A stretch of DNA of 64,000 bases. Source: Kordia sp965224175 (GTDB lineage Bacteria > Bacteroidota > Bacteroidia > Flavobacteriales > Flavobacteriaceae). The notes beneath the pieces are model-generated. The model made no database searches. It had not been told where the DNA came from and saw only the letters and a program-made list of their open reading frames with translations. Each line of letters begins with the position of its first letter. The first letter of the stretch is position 1. Position numbers and translations under genes: made by a program. Location: NCBI RefSeq assembly GCF_965224175.1, contig NZ_OZ245041.1, forward strand, positions 3,658,001 through 3,722,000. The letters run 5' to 3'. Shown piece by piece: positions 53,891 to 62,370 of the stretch.

Positions 53891-54794
53891 ATAGTTTTTC
53901 TACGTCGTCTAAATTGGCATTTGTCCATGAAAAATATTGCAAAGCCGTATTTGGATTTAGTTGATTGGCCTGCAACATATCTAGTAAAGATGCTTGTGCA
54001 TTGCTTGTATTTGGTGGAGAATATGGACCGCCTAAATGATAAAAATCGTATTCATAAAAATTTTCTGCCCAAGTAGGAACTTGTGTTCGTTCAGCAATTA
54101 ATTGACTGATAAAGACATCTAATTTTTCTTGCTGAATAATGAGTTTCTTTGCTTTAAAAAAAGAAGGTTTCTTTTTGTCTTCTCTGTGATAAAACTCAAT
54201 TTCTCTAGCTTGAATGGTTTTTGCGTTCGAATCTCCAAAAATATCTACCAATCCGAAGTTTTCAGATTCTGTAGCAATTTCTAATTCTGCTTTGTCAGAA
54301 CCTGCTATGGCTAATGTCCAGTCTTTTGCAGTTGCACTTTCTGTAACAATGTATAATTCTCTGAACGAATAATAAGTTTGGGTCATTTTGATGATAAGCT
54401 CTTGCTTAAAATCGCCCCAATTAGCAAATTTAACAGATTCGGGAGTGCTACTTTTAAAGAAGAAACTTCCAAATCCGTCAAAAGCTAATACCTGTTTGCT
54501 AAACTCAAAATCTCCTTCAATTGGATTGTGTCCAGAATCTCTTCCAGAATAAGGTTTGGTAACACCTTCACTAAAATTCCAATTGGAAGGATTGAGTTGT
54601 ATTCCATTTTCAAAAACTACTTCATCTGTATTGACTATATTTTTTCTAAAAATATTCCCTAAAACAATCATTTCTCCATTTTTTATCTGAAAAAAATCAC
54701 CAGGATAGATATTTTGATTTAATGGTTTTGTGGGTATAAAACCATTTGTTCTATTATAAAAACTTCTGTAAAATCTTTTAAATACATCGTCCAT
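53871..54794 (-). CDS. Beta-rich eCIS-locus protein of unknown function
   Basis: I do not recognise a family with confidence. The 307-residue protein has no signal peptide. It is beta-rich in the first two thirds (PGDFFQIKNGEMIVLGNIF; GSFFFKSSTPESVKF; RELYIVTESATAKDWTLAIA) and then has a helical stretch (QEKLDVFISQLIAE) and a short helical tail. The order of these segments recalls bacterial gasdermins or other pore-forming beta-sheet proteins, but no motif proves this. It overlaps the start of the AAA+ ATPase gene, so it is translated with the injection system and could be a cargo or cap protein. Confidence 0.45.
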   Translation of the reverse strand: MDDVFKRFYRSFYNRTNGFIPTKPLNQNIYPGDFFQIKNGEMIVLGNIFRKNIVNTDEVVFENGIQLNPSNWNFSEGVTKPYSGRDSGHNPIEGDFEFSKQVLAFDGFGSFFFKSSTPESVKFANWGDFKQELIIKMTQTYYSFRELYIVTESATAKDWTLAIAGSDKAELEIATESENFGLVDIFGDSNAKTIQAREIEFYHREDKKKPSFFKAKKLIIQQEKLDVFISQLIAERTQVPTWAENFYEYDFYHLGGPYSPPNTSNAQASLLDMLQANQLNPNTALQYFSWTNANLDDVEKLFERYGN

Positions 54795-54837
54795 AATTGT
54801 TTTGTTTTAGGTGATTGTTGTTATAATATAATCAAGT

Positions 54838-55731
54838 TTATGATGCTAATGCTGCGGCATTTGCTGCGGCAAGTCCAGACTGTAATGACTTTAATTTTAC
54901 TTGTGCTTTGCTGAGTGATGCTTCGGCAGCATTTAATTGTGCTGTAGTATCATTAGAAGCTTTTAATACTTCTTCATACATATTACTTGTAATATTGTAA
55001 GCTGTGTACAAATAATATTTAAGCGATTCATTTGCAGCTGGCATATCTTCATTTTCTACATTGTCAATTTCTTCTCCGATAATGAATTCATATAACTTTG
55101 TAGCTTGCAACAATTCGAGCGACATTGCAGATTTTGCTTCAATCGTAGTTGCTTGTGAAGCAAATACAGATTCTAAAGCTACCAATGTTAAAGCAACAGC
55201 ATTGTTTGCATCGCTACTAGCTTGTGTAACCATCGTTACTAATTCATCAGAAATTAATGGATTTGTTGCTTTTTTGCGTATCACAAGGTTTGATAATTTA
55301 TTGATGACTTCTGCCGAATAAATAAGCTTATTCACTACCGTATTGATCTCAGTTGCTACTAATTTTATTTTTGGTTCAGCTCCAGAAGGAGTTTGAGTTG
55401 TATTTGTTACTGATTGATTTTCAGTACCACTTAACTCCGTATAAGTTGCCTTTGAATTTTCGTATAAATCTTTGGCATTGCTTATGACTGTATCCACAGC
55501 ATTTTTGTTGTCTAATGCTTGTGCTTTATTAGCTTCAGCAGTTGCCAAATCAACAGTTAACTTGTTTTCTTTCTCAGTTAATGAATCTACAATAGCTTGG
55601 TATTGTTGTACTTCATTTTCTGCGTTTAAGACTTCCTGTGTTAAAAAATCTATTTCTTGCTTCTTTTTTTCTGTAATTCCGTACTTGCTTGTCGTGCTTG
55701 TATCAGGAATTAATATGGTTTCTCTACTCAT
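54838..55731 (-). CDS. Helical coiled-coil protein of the eCIS locus
   Basis: A 297-residue, almost wholly helical protein rich in Ala, Asn, Thr and Glu. It begins with a coiled coil (residues about 20-90: KKKQEIDFLTQEVLNAENEV, QALDNKNAVDTVISNAKDLY), has helical bundle segments in the middle (NTVVNKLIYSAEVINKLSNL, SSDANNAVALTLVALESVFA) and another coiled coil at the end (TAQLNAAEASLSKAQVKLKS). It has no signal peptide or membrane span. No family recognised. Its composition resembles the N-terminal 230 residues of the upstream 756-residue protein, so the two may share an origin. It lies in the cluster between that gene (18 bases) and the 307-residue gene (43 bases). Structural or fibre-like role possible. 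Confidence 0.5.
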   Translation of the reverse strand: MSRETILIPDTSTTSKYGITEKKKQEIDFLTQEVLNAENEVQQYQAIVDSLTEKENKLTVDLATAEANKAQALDNKNAVDTVISNAKDLYENSKATYTELSGTENQSVTNTTQTPSGAEPKIKLVATEINTVVNKLIYSAEVINKLSNLVIRKKATNPLISDELVTMVTQASSDANNAVALTLVALESVFASQATTIEAKSAMSLELLQATKLYEFIIGEEIDNVENEDMPAANESLKYYLYTAYNITSNMYEEVLKASNDTTAQLNAAEASLSKAQVKLKSLQSGLAAANAAALAS

Positions 55732-55749
55732 GATGTATAGCTTTTTATA

Positions 55750-58020
55750 TTAGTTTAATGTTGTTTGTTTTGGATATGACACTACTTCATTAGTTACAGC
55801 GTATGGATCATTGTATTTAAATGATGCTGTATGTTGAAAATCTGAAAGCGCATTTATAAACTGTGTATTGATACTTTCATCTGGATTACTTGTAATCGTA
55901 ATGATCGCAGGAATGTATTCGTTTTTGTTGATCAAGCGGTTTCCAAAATTATCGGTCGTTTCTGCAGCTAGCGTAACTTGTTTTGAATAGAACTTATAAC
56001 CTCTTGCTAGTAAAATTAAATCCTTAATTAATTGATCGTAATCTGGAAGCAGCTTTTTTAATGGTTTTGTTTCTACTTCTTTGATGGTATCTTCAATGTA
56101 TGTTACAGCATCTGCGATAAATTGTTCTATGTCTGTTTCTGTATTCGATTTCTTCTTAGAAATGTTAGTCATACTTGTATTTAATGCTTTTACCTTATCG
56201 TTATCAAGTTTTTTAAATACATCTAGTATATCTCTTAATAAATATTCTATTAAAGTCTGATTTCCAGGTTTTGCATCTGTATAACTACCTGCTGGAATTT
56301 CCTCTGCAATTGTTAAATTAAAAAAGAAACCTGGTTGTAAATGATCTTCCTCTGCCAAAGCTTGTTGTTTTTCTGCTTGTAAGATGGCTAACTGATCTTG
56401 TAACAACTGTTTTCTTTGTGCATTTGTAATGCCATTTGTGTCATTTTTAGAAGTTTTCTTGGCAGCACTTTTTGTGGTTTTAGCGTCTTTTGTACCTTTT
56501 GGTGGCGCTTGCTCAACTTTTGTAGCTTCTGTAGTAAGCGCATCAATTTTTGCTTGTACATCACTAATTTTTTCATCATACAATAACTCCAGTTGTTCTC
56601 TATCTTGTACTTGTGCATCAATGTATTGTAACTCTTCGGTTGTTAATAAACCTCGAACTAACTCTTGATCATTCGGTAGTAAAGCACAACGATATTGTAT
56701 GTTCTTAAGATTTTCCGTACCATTATTTTGTAAATACTTAGGGTTTTCAAAAACACCAAAGTTGATAACGTTATCAGATGTTGGCTGTTGAATTCCACTA
56801 GAATCTGCTGCGTTCAATTGATTTTGTAGTGTAAACATTTTTGATGGCGCTGATAAGTAATCGTCAAATACATTGATCGTTTTCTTGTAAGCCATTGTAA
56901 ATACAGTAAGTACAAACACAACATACTCTTTTCCTAACTCTAAAGGTTTTCCTTCAGAATCTAATAAAACAGGTTTCTCAGCCGTACTTGTTCCCGTAGT
57001 GTAAATCTTCTGAATAATACCAGCTGCATTTTCAGTACTTGGTGTTATCGGTACAAAACGATCTGAAAAGCCTTCTGTCACAATACCTTCAGCATCATTA
57101 ATACCAAACGTAGCACTTTTACTATTTTCTACAAGCATGATGTAGTAATTCTGAACAGGATACCCAACAGGTTTGTCTGCTCCATCTGCAGGTTTTACAT
57201 TAAATGCACTTTTATAATTATTGAAAGAAACCGTATAACTATCATGATCACCAATTGTAATAGGCGTTGCAACAGTAAGATCTAAATTTAGTTCACTATT
57301 ACTTAAAGCATAGGCTTCTTTTGTAGCGTTGTATGAAACACTATAATCTTCTAATGTTCCTTCTGCTTGTTTTTCTTTTGTATTTGCTGTGGCTAGTTCT
57401 GCACTTTGTGAAGACAATAAAGCAGTAGTATCATCATATTGTTTGGTAACTACACTTAGTAAATCTTTGATGGAAGTATCTGTTACAGTAGCTTTATCTG
57501 ATAACGTGTTTGTTGTAACTTCCGCAATCGCTGCCGAAGCTTCCATACTATGTTGTGATGCTTGTTCTGCAGCATAAGCAGTATCATTCATCAATACATA
57601 TGCTTTATTGCTTTGTGCATAAATATCAGTATCAAAATCAGCAGCATTTACAATGCTAAAAATACTTCCTGTATCACTTGCTAATTTTAAAATAGCATTG
57701 GCAGCAATTTGAACATTGGCTGCAGCGACAGATGTATTTGTTACTGATGTTGCTGTATACGATTTAGCATTATTAGCAGACTGTAACACATTGGTTGAAA
57801 CATCACTGTCAATAATAGCCTGTTCATTTACTTTTTTCTGATAAGCGTACTTCGCAGTTGTTACTTCTAACTCTTCTGCGGTTGTAATTCGTGCACCTTG
57901 TGCGTAGTAGAGCGAAAACATGGATGCTTCCAATTTTGCTTCTACATTTTGTAAGTCTAATTCTTGTGCGTTCAATGACGAAACAACACCTGAATGTAGA
58001 TTTTCATTGTAAGAACTCAT
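55750..58020 (-). CDS. Large structural/fibre-like protein of the eCIS locus
   Basis: A 756-residue protein without signal peptide. Residues 1-235 are Ala/Thr/Ser-rich and helical (ASMFSLYYAQGARITTAEEL, NVLQSANNAKSYTATSVTNT). Residues about 240-400 look like an Fn3-type beta-sandwich (YYIMLVENSKSATFG, LGKEYVVFVLTVFTMAYKK). Then a coiled coil with a Lys/Thr linker (about 450-560) and a last mixed domain with DILDVFKKLDNDKVKALNTS. No family is recognised. In Afp-type loci the position after the tape-measure gene often holds fibre or cargo genes. I see no fibre-type beta-helix repeats, so surface appendage, cargo or accessory structural protein are all possible. Confidence 0.5.
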   Translation of the reverse strand: MSSYNENLHSGVVSSLNAQELDLQNVEAKLEASMFSLYYAQGARITTAEELEVTTAKYAYQKKVNEQAIIDSDVSTNVLQSANNAKSYTATSVTNTSVAAANVQIAANAILKLASDTGSIFSIVNAADFDTDIYAQSNKAYVLMNDTAYAAEQASQHSMEASAAIAEVTTNTLSDKATVTDTSIKDLLSVVTKQYDDTTALLSSQSAELATANTKEKQAEGTLEDYSVSYNATKEAYALSNSELNLDLTVATPITIGDHDSYTVSFNNYKSAFNVKPADGADKPVGYPVQNYYIMLVENSKSATFGINDAEGIVTEGFSDRFVPITPSTENAAGIIQKIYTTGTSTAEKPVLLDSEGKPLELGKEYVVFVLTVFTMAYKKTINVFDDYLSAPSKMFTLQNQLNAADSSGIQQPTSDNVINFGVFENPKYLQNNGTENLKNIQYRCALLPNDQELVRGLLTTEELQYIDAQVQDREQLELLYDEKISDVQAKIDALTTEATKVEQAPPKGTKDAKTTKSAAKKTSKNDTNGITNAQRKQLLQDQLAILQAEKQQALAEEDHLQPGFFFNLTIAEEIPAGSYTDAKPGNQTLIEYLLRDILDVFKKLDNDKVKALNTSMTNISKKKSNTETDIEQFIADAVTYIEDTIKEVETKPLKKLLPDYDQLIKDLILLARGYKFYSKQVTLAAETTDNFGNRLINKNEYIPAIITITSNPDESINTQFINALSDFQHTASFKYNDPYAVTNEVVSYPKQTTLN

Positions 58021-58155
58021 AAATTTTATTTTTTAGTTTGTTAATTAATTTTTTTAATCTAATTGGCTGTTTTAGTTATGTCTACTTCTATTCTGACTTA
58101 ACTACTATCTATTTTTGGTATGTTTTTCTTGTATATTTTCATGGTGATTTGTTTT

Positions 58156-61100
58156 TTAAAATGGCCAAGTAACATGCAATGGTTTAGACATCCATGGCAG
58201 TTTTATGATGGAAAATGAAAAGGGTGATTTCATCATTAAAACATCATAAGGTCTTTTTTCTACAGTAAGTTCCCAACGGTCTTCGGTTTCTCTCAAAATT
58301 CCATCTCGTACGAGCCAGTTTCCACGAAAACCGTTTATAGAGGTTTGACCAATTTCTGGCCAATAACTAATCGCTGCTTGTAGCATTCCTTCTATTAGCT
58401 GTTTTTGATCTTCAGTAATTTCTGTACTGTCTTTTACAGGTGTATTGGGAGAAAGACCTACTAACACTTTATTGAGTGTTAATAAAGATTCATCTGTTTG
58501 CGTAAGTCCAGTCACAATAAATTGTAAATAATGGATTGAGTCTAATTGTGCTTCATCAGAAATAAACGCATTATTTTCAGTTAGATCTAAGCGATCTAAT
58601 AACATCAAAAAATAAGAGTTGAGCATGACTAAACCTGCGTTTGGAATTGCGACACCTTCTTCTGGGAATTCTCTTAATTCTGTTTCCATAAATGATTTCT
58701 TTTTGTTGTGATATTCTATGTTAGATTGATTGTGTTTTGATGGTTTTATAATTGATGAAATACTTGTATATGTTACCTGTAATGATGGCGGTAACATGGT
58801 TTTGATTGTATTGATAGCGTTGATGAAATCTTGTTGTTGAATGTGCTGTTTTCCGCAAGTTTCCCACAGCAATTCATTCCAAATATTTGTATGTGTTATC
58901 AAAGACCAATTGGAAGTTTGCCAAGCAGTGATTACTTTTTTGACGATTATTTCTTGTAAGCTTTTCGTTGAAATTCCTCGCATAGAAACAAATGCTATAC
59001 TTTCATATAGTTTTTGCATATCCATAAGTTCTTTTCGCTGCGACGGATATAATTTTAATACAGCTTCAATGAAATTTTTGAAATGAATAGTTTGCACAAA
59101 TTTGGTCAGTTGTACAGTTGAAATTTGCTGACTACGAATTGTTTTTAAGACAATTAATGGTTGTTGCTGTATCAATTCATTCACAATGCTTTGATAGGTA
59201 TGTGCTTCTTGATGTTGAAACCATGTTGGAATTGAAAACCTAGTGATGAGGTGTTTACTTAATAATTCCAGTTTATTGTGCTCAACACAATGTGTAAGTG
59301 CTTCAGAAAGAGTAAATTCCTTGATTTCTGGAGTTGCTAACTCAAAGATTTGATGTCTTTCAACCAATACTGTTTTTAAAATTTCAGGTACTTTAAATCG
59401 GTTGTTTTGTATATGTTTTACAATGGTAATTTGATCTAATGTGGCAGTCTCAGAAAGTGTATCAAAAGAAATATTTACAAGTGTTTTCAATACTTTTTTT
59501 GCAGCGTGTTTTCGTTGAATTATCGCAATAGTTTGCTCCCAAAAAATAGTTTGTAATGTGATTATTGTTTGCGTATTTCCAAGTTGTTTGGCAATTACAA
59601 ACAACATATGAATTGCTCTAAAAACAGCTGAATTTGAACTAGCAACATCATTTCCAATCAATACGATAAATTCCTCAAACTTGATGGTTTCTTTTAAGAA
59701 AGAAAGTTGTTTGCTAGAAGTAACCGTTTCTACAATAATGTTTCTGATATTTTTTGGAGAAGTTTCCAATCCCATGACAAACAATGTTGCAAAGGAGAAA
59801 GGTCTTTTAGAAATTTCAACAGTTGTGTTTGTAGCTTGTAAATTATCTTTTAAAACTTCAAATAATGTGTTCGTTTCAATTTGATACGGCTTGATGATAA
59901 CTTCGTTTTTTTGTAATTTTTTTGTAGCACTATTTTTTGTTATCTCTGCTTTTTCAATGATAGTGTTTATAGCTGGAAATGTTTCTAAAACAGTAGCTTC
60001 AAACAATTGAGTAAATGCACGTTCATTACCTTGATAGCTTTGATAATGAACAAGTGATTGCCAAAAACAATCTTGTAAAATCACTTTGATTTGTGATGAA
60101 CTAAATGTTGTTTTGGTTTCAGTAATTTGTTTTAAAAATTTAGCAATCAGACGTCCGCGAAGTTGTATGCCATTGGTAACTAAATACGAAATTATAGTAG
60201 TTTCATTGGCTTTGAATTTACTTGTCGTTGTCTTTTTTGATCGGACAAGTTGCGAAACATGTTTGGCGACTTCAACTTGCTTTTTAGCTTGTGTTGTAAG
60301 TTCTAGAATTACTTCAATTGTTGTTTGAGAAGTATATTTTTTATGTTGTGCTTGTATCGAAACAAATTCATGCGATGACCAAGCCAATGTGCGTATTTTT
60401 GGCGTATTCAGCACTAATTGAATCGCTTCTTTAACTGCTGTCGATGAAACTTTTAAAATATTTTGCTGCTGAATGAAATACTGTAATATATTGGTAAAGA
60501 AAGTGGCGGCATTTTGCGATTTGTATTTCCACAAAACTTCAAAGCCTGCAGACATCAATGCGTTTTTGATAGCACGCAATGCAGGTGCTTTTTTCGGATG
60601 TTTTGTAATTAGAATTTCAATAAGTTGCTTCACTTTTACTAAGACTGTAAAATTTTCTGGAGCGACTGCTTTTAAAAATCTTTCAGTTCCGTATGATGCA
60701 ATCAAAGCTGTAATATGAATTGTGACTTTCTGTGTTTTTTCTACGGAAATAATTGCATTCCAGAAAGTAGTTGGTGAAGCCAAAATCCACTTTTGTACTA
60801 TTTTTTCAAGTTCTAAAATTGTACTTGTAGCCGAAGTTGGTTGTTGAATTTCAGAAATGTACTTTGAAATGATATGTTGTATTTTTTTCTCTGAAGTGAA
60901 TGCTTTTGCTGTTGCAATTTCTTTTTGATATAAGCTTTGTAAATCACTGTATAATGAAATAAAAGAAGTTTTCTTCTCGGTATTTGCAACGTTTGAAGCT
61001 ACAAAATGATCTAAAATGACAAACTTACTTTGCTGTTGTTTGTGTGCTAATTTTTCTATGACGAAATCTAAAAAAGCAGTTTTACCAATAGAAGTATGTT

Positions 61101-62370
61101 GATGTGTGACACAAAACTCAATTCCAAAAGTATATACATCAAGAAGTTCAATTTTCACGGAAGAAGATTTGTGTAATTTTTCAAGAAAAGTAATCTCTGT
61201 TAAGATTTTTTTCGATTGAGAAGGCGCTAAAGCCACAAATAAACTTTCAATAGCTGCAGGAATTAAATCTTTCAACACCGCTTTCCAAACGCTTGGTTTT
61301 TGAGGAACGCTTAGTACAATTTTTTGAAAACGTGTTGTATCTAGCTTCGATAAATTAATCACCAATTCATTAAACTCATTCTTCTGTACATTGATACTTC
61401 TTGTGGTTGGAGAATTAAAATATAATTCAACTTTTTGCCAGAAGTTTTCTTTCTGTTTTTCTGTTTTTATACGAGAAAAAGATGTATTGTGAAGTTCTTC
61501 CGATAGTATATTTAAAATTGCGATAAAGCCTTTGTCTACTTGGAAATATTCATTGGCACGTCCAATAGCACTTTCAATCAATTCTATCATTGCATCGTAT
61601 GAAATATTGAAATGACTAGCCATTTGTTCTATCGTATTTCGTACAAAAGCAACTCTATTAAAAATAGTTCCTCTATCCGTAAATAAATAATTCAAAATCC
61701 AAAGCCAAAGATTCTTTTTCAAATCATTAGTACTTGTCTGTACAATAGTTTCCTTTTCTTGAACCTTTACAAATTCTTTTGAAAAACTGATGATTTGTTG
61801 ATGATTGTTTGGTTCTAATCCAGCAATAATTTTTTTGATGATCACATCTGAAAATTGCCAAGCAATTCGTTTACGAACATTCGCAGATATGCCAATTTCT
61901 TGAATCATATGAACAACATCCAAACGATTGTTGACCAATTGTGAACGCATGATTTCGGCAGCAGTTCCGTAAGTTTCTTGATAATTCCATGGTAATATTC
62001 CTTGTAATAGAAAATCACGTAGCACATTAATTTGCGCAATATCTTCATGAATAATTTCCAAAGTTTTATCTCCGTTTTTCGGATACATAATTAAGTCATA
62101 CAATGCAGTTCGTAAAGCTTCTTCCAAGCGTAATGGAAGTTCACTCATCATGTTTTCATAAGTGATTGCGCCCAAGTCAATAGCGAGCTTCTTTATTTTT
62201 AGTGTTTGACCTTGTGGACAAATACTATCAAACACAGTATCAATAATTCGTTTCATCTTATACGAACTCCATGAGCTGATATCCATCTGCAATTGATGCG
62301 CGAGCCTTTTGGAATCGAAAGCTGTATTCCATTGGCAATGTGTGATGATATGTGCTCCTTGATTATGCAT
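58156..62370 (-). CDS. Contractile injection system tape-measure protein (CIS_TMP)
   Basis: Sets the length of the injection tube during assembly in eCIS particles. The 1404-residue protein begins with HIITHCQWNTAFDSKRLAHQ and ICPQGQTLKIKKLAIDLG, the start signature of the CIS_TMP family. It ends with the conserved C-terminal block: GLVMLNSYFLMLLDRLDL, YLQFIVTGL, EIGQTSINGFRGNWLVRDG, KRPYDVLMMKSPFSF and IIKLPWMSKPLHVTW. Between these is a long helical region with Lys, Thr and Gln enrichment, consistent with a stretched helix bundle. The ATG overlaps the stop of the upstream gene by 8 bases, which couples them. The family match is strong; the exact assembly role is from relatives. Confidence 0.88.
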   Translation of the reverse strand: MHNQGAHIITHCQWNTAFDSKRLAHQLQMDISSWSSYKMKRIIDTVFDSICPQGQTLKIKKLAIDLGAITYENMMSELPLRLEEALRTALYDLIMYPKNGDKTLEIIHEDIAQINVLRDFLLQGILPWNYQETYGTAAEIMRSQLVNNRLDVVHMIQEIGISANVRKRIAWQFSDVIIKKIIAGLEPNNHQQIISFSKEFVKVQEKETIVQTSTNDLKKNLWLWILNYLFTDRGTIFNRVAFVRNTIEQMASHFNISYDAMIELIESAIGRANEYFQVDKGFIAILNILSEELHNTSFSRIKTEKQKENFWQKVELYFNSPTTRSINVQKNEFNELVINLSKLDTTRFQKIVLSVPQKPSVWKAVLKDLIPAAIESLFVALAPSQSKKILTEITFLEKLHKSSSVKIELLDVYTFGIEFCVTHQHTSIGKTAFLDFVIEKLAHKQQQSKFVILDHFVASNVANTEKKTSFISLYSDLQSLYQKEIATAKAFTSEKKIQHIISKYISEIQQPTSATSTILELEKIVQKWILASPTTFWNAIISVEKTQKVTIHITALIASYGTERFLKAVAPENFTVLVKVKQLIEILITKHPKKAPALRAIKNALMSAGFEVLWKYKSQNAATFFTNILQYFIQQQNILKVSSTAVKEAIQLVLNTPKIRTLAWSSHEFVSIQAQHKKYTSQTTIEVILELTTQAKKQVEVAKHVSQLVRSKKTTTSKFKANETTIISYLVTNGIQLRGRLIAKFLKQITETKTTFSSSQIKVILQDCFWQSLVHYQSYQGNERAFTQLFEATVLETFPAINTIIEKAEITKNSATKKLQKNEVIIKPYQIETNTLFEVLKDNLQATNTTVEISKRPFSFATLFVMGLETSPKNIRNIIVETVTSSKQLSFLKETIKFEEFIVLIGNDVASSNSAVFRAIHMLFVIAKQLGNTQTIITLQTIFWEQTIAIIQRKHAAKKVLKTLVNISFDTLSETATLDQITIVKHIQNNRFKVPEILKTVLVERHQIFELATPEIKEFTLSEALTHCVEHNKLELLSKHLITRFSIPTWFQHQEAHTYQSIVNELIQQQPLIVLKTIRSQQISTVQLTKFVQTIHFKNFIEAVLKLYPSQRKELMDMQKLYESIAFVSMRGISTKSLQEIIVKKVITAWQTSNWSLITHTNIWNELLWETCGKQHIQQQDFINAINTIKTMLPPSLQVTYTSISSIIKPSKHNQSNIEYHNKKKSFMETELREFPEEGVAIPNAGLVMLNSYFLMLLDRLDLTENNAFISDEAQLDSIHYLQFIVTGLTQTDESLLTLNKVLVGLSPNTPVKDSTEITEDQKQLIEGMLQAAISYWPEIGQTSINGFRGNWLVRDGILRETEDRWELTVEKRPYDVLMMKSPFSFSIIKLPWMSKPLHVTWPF

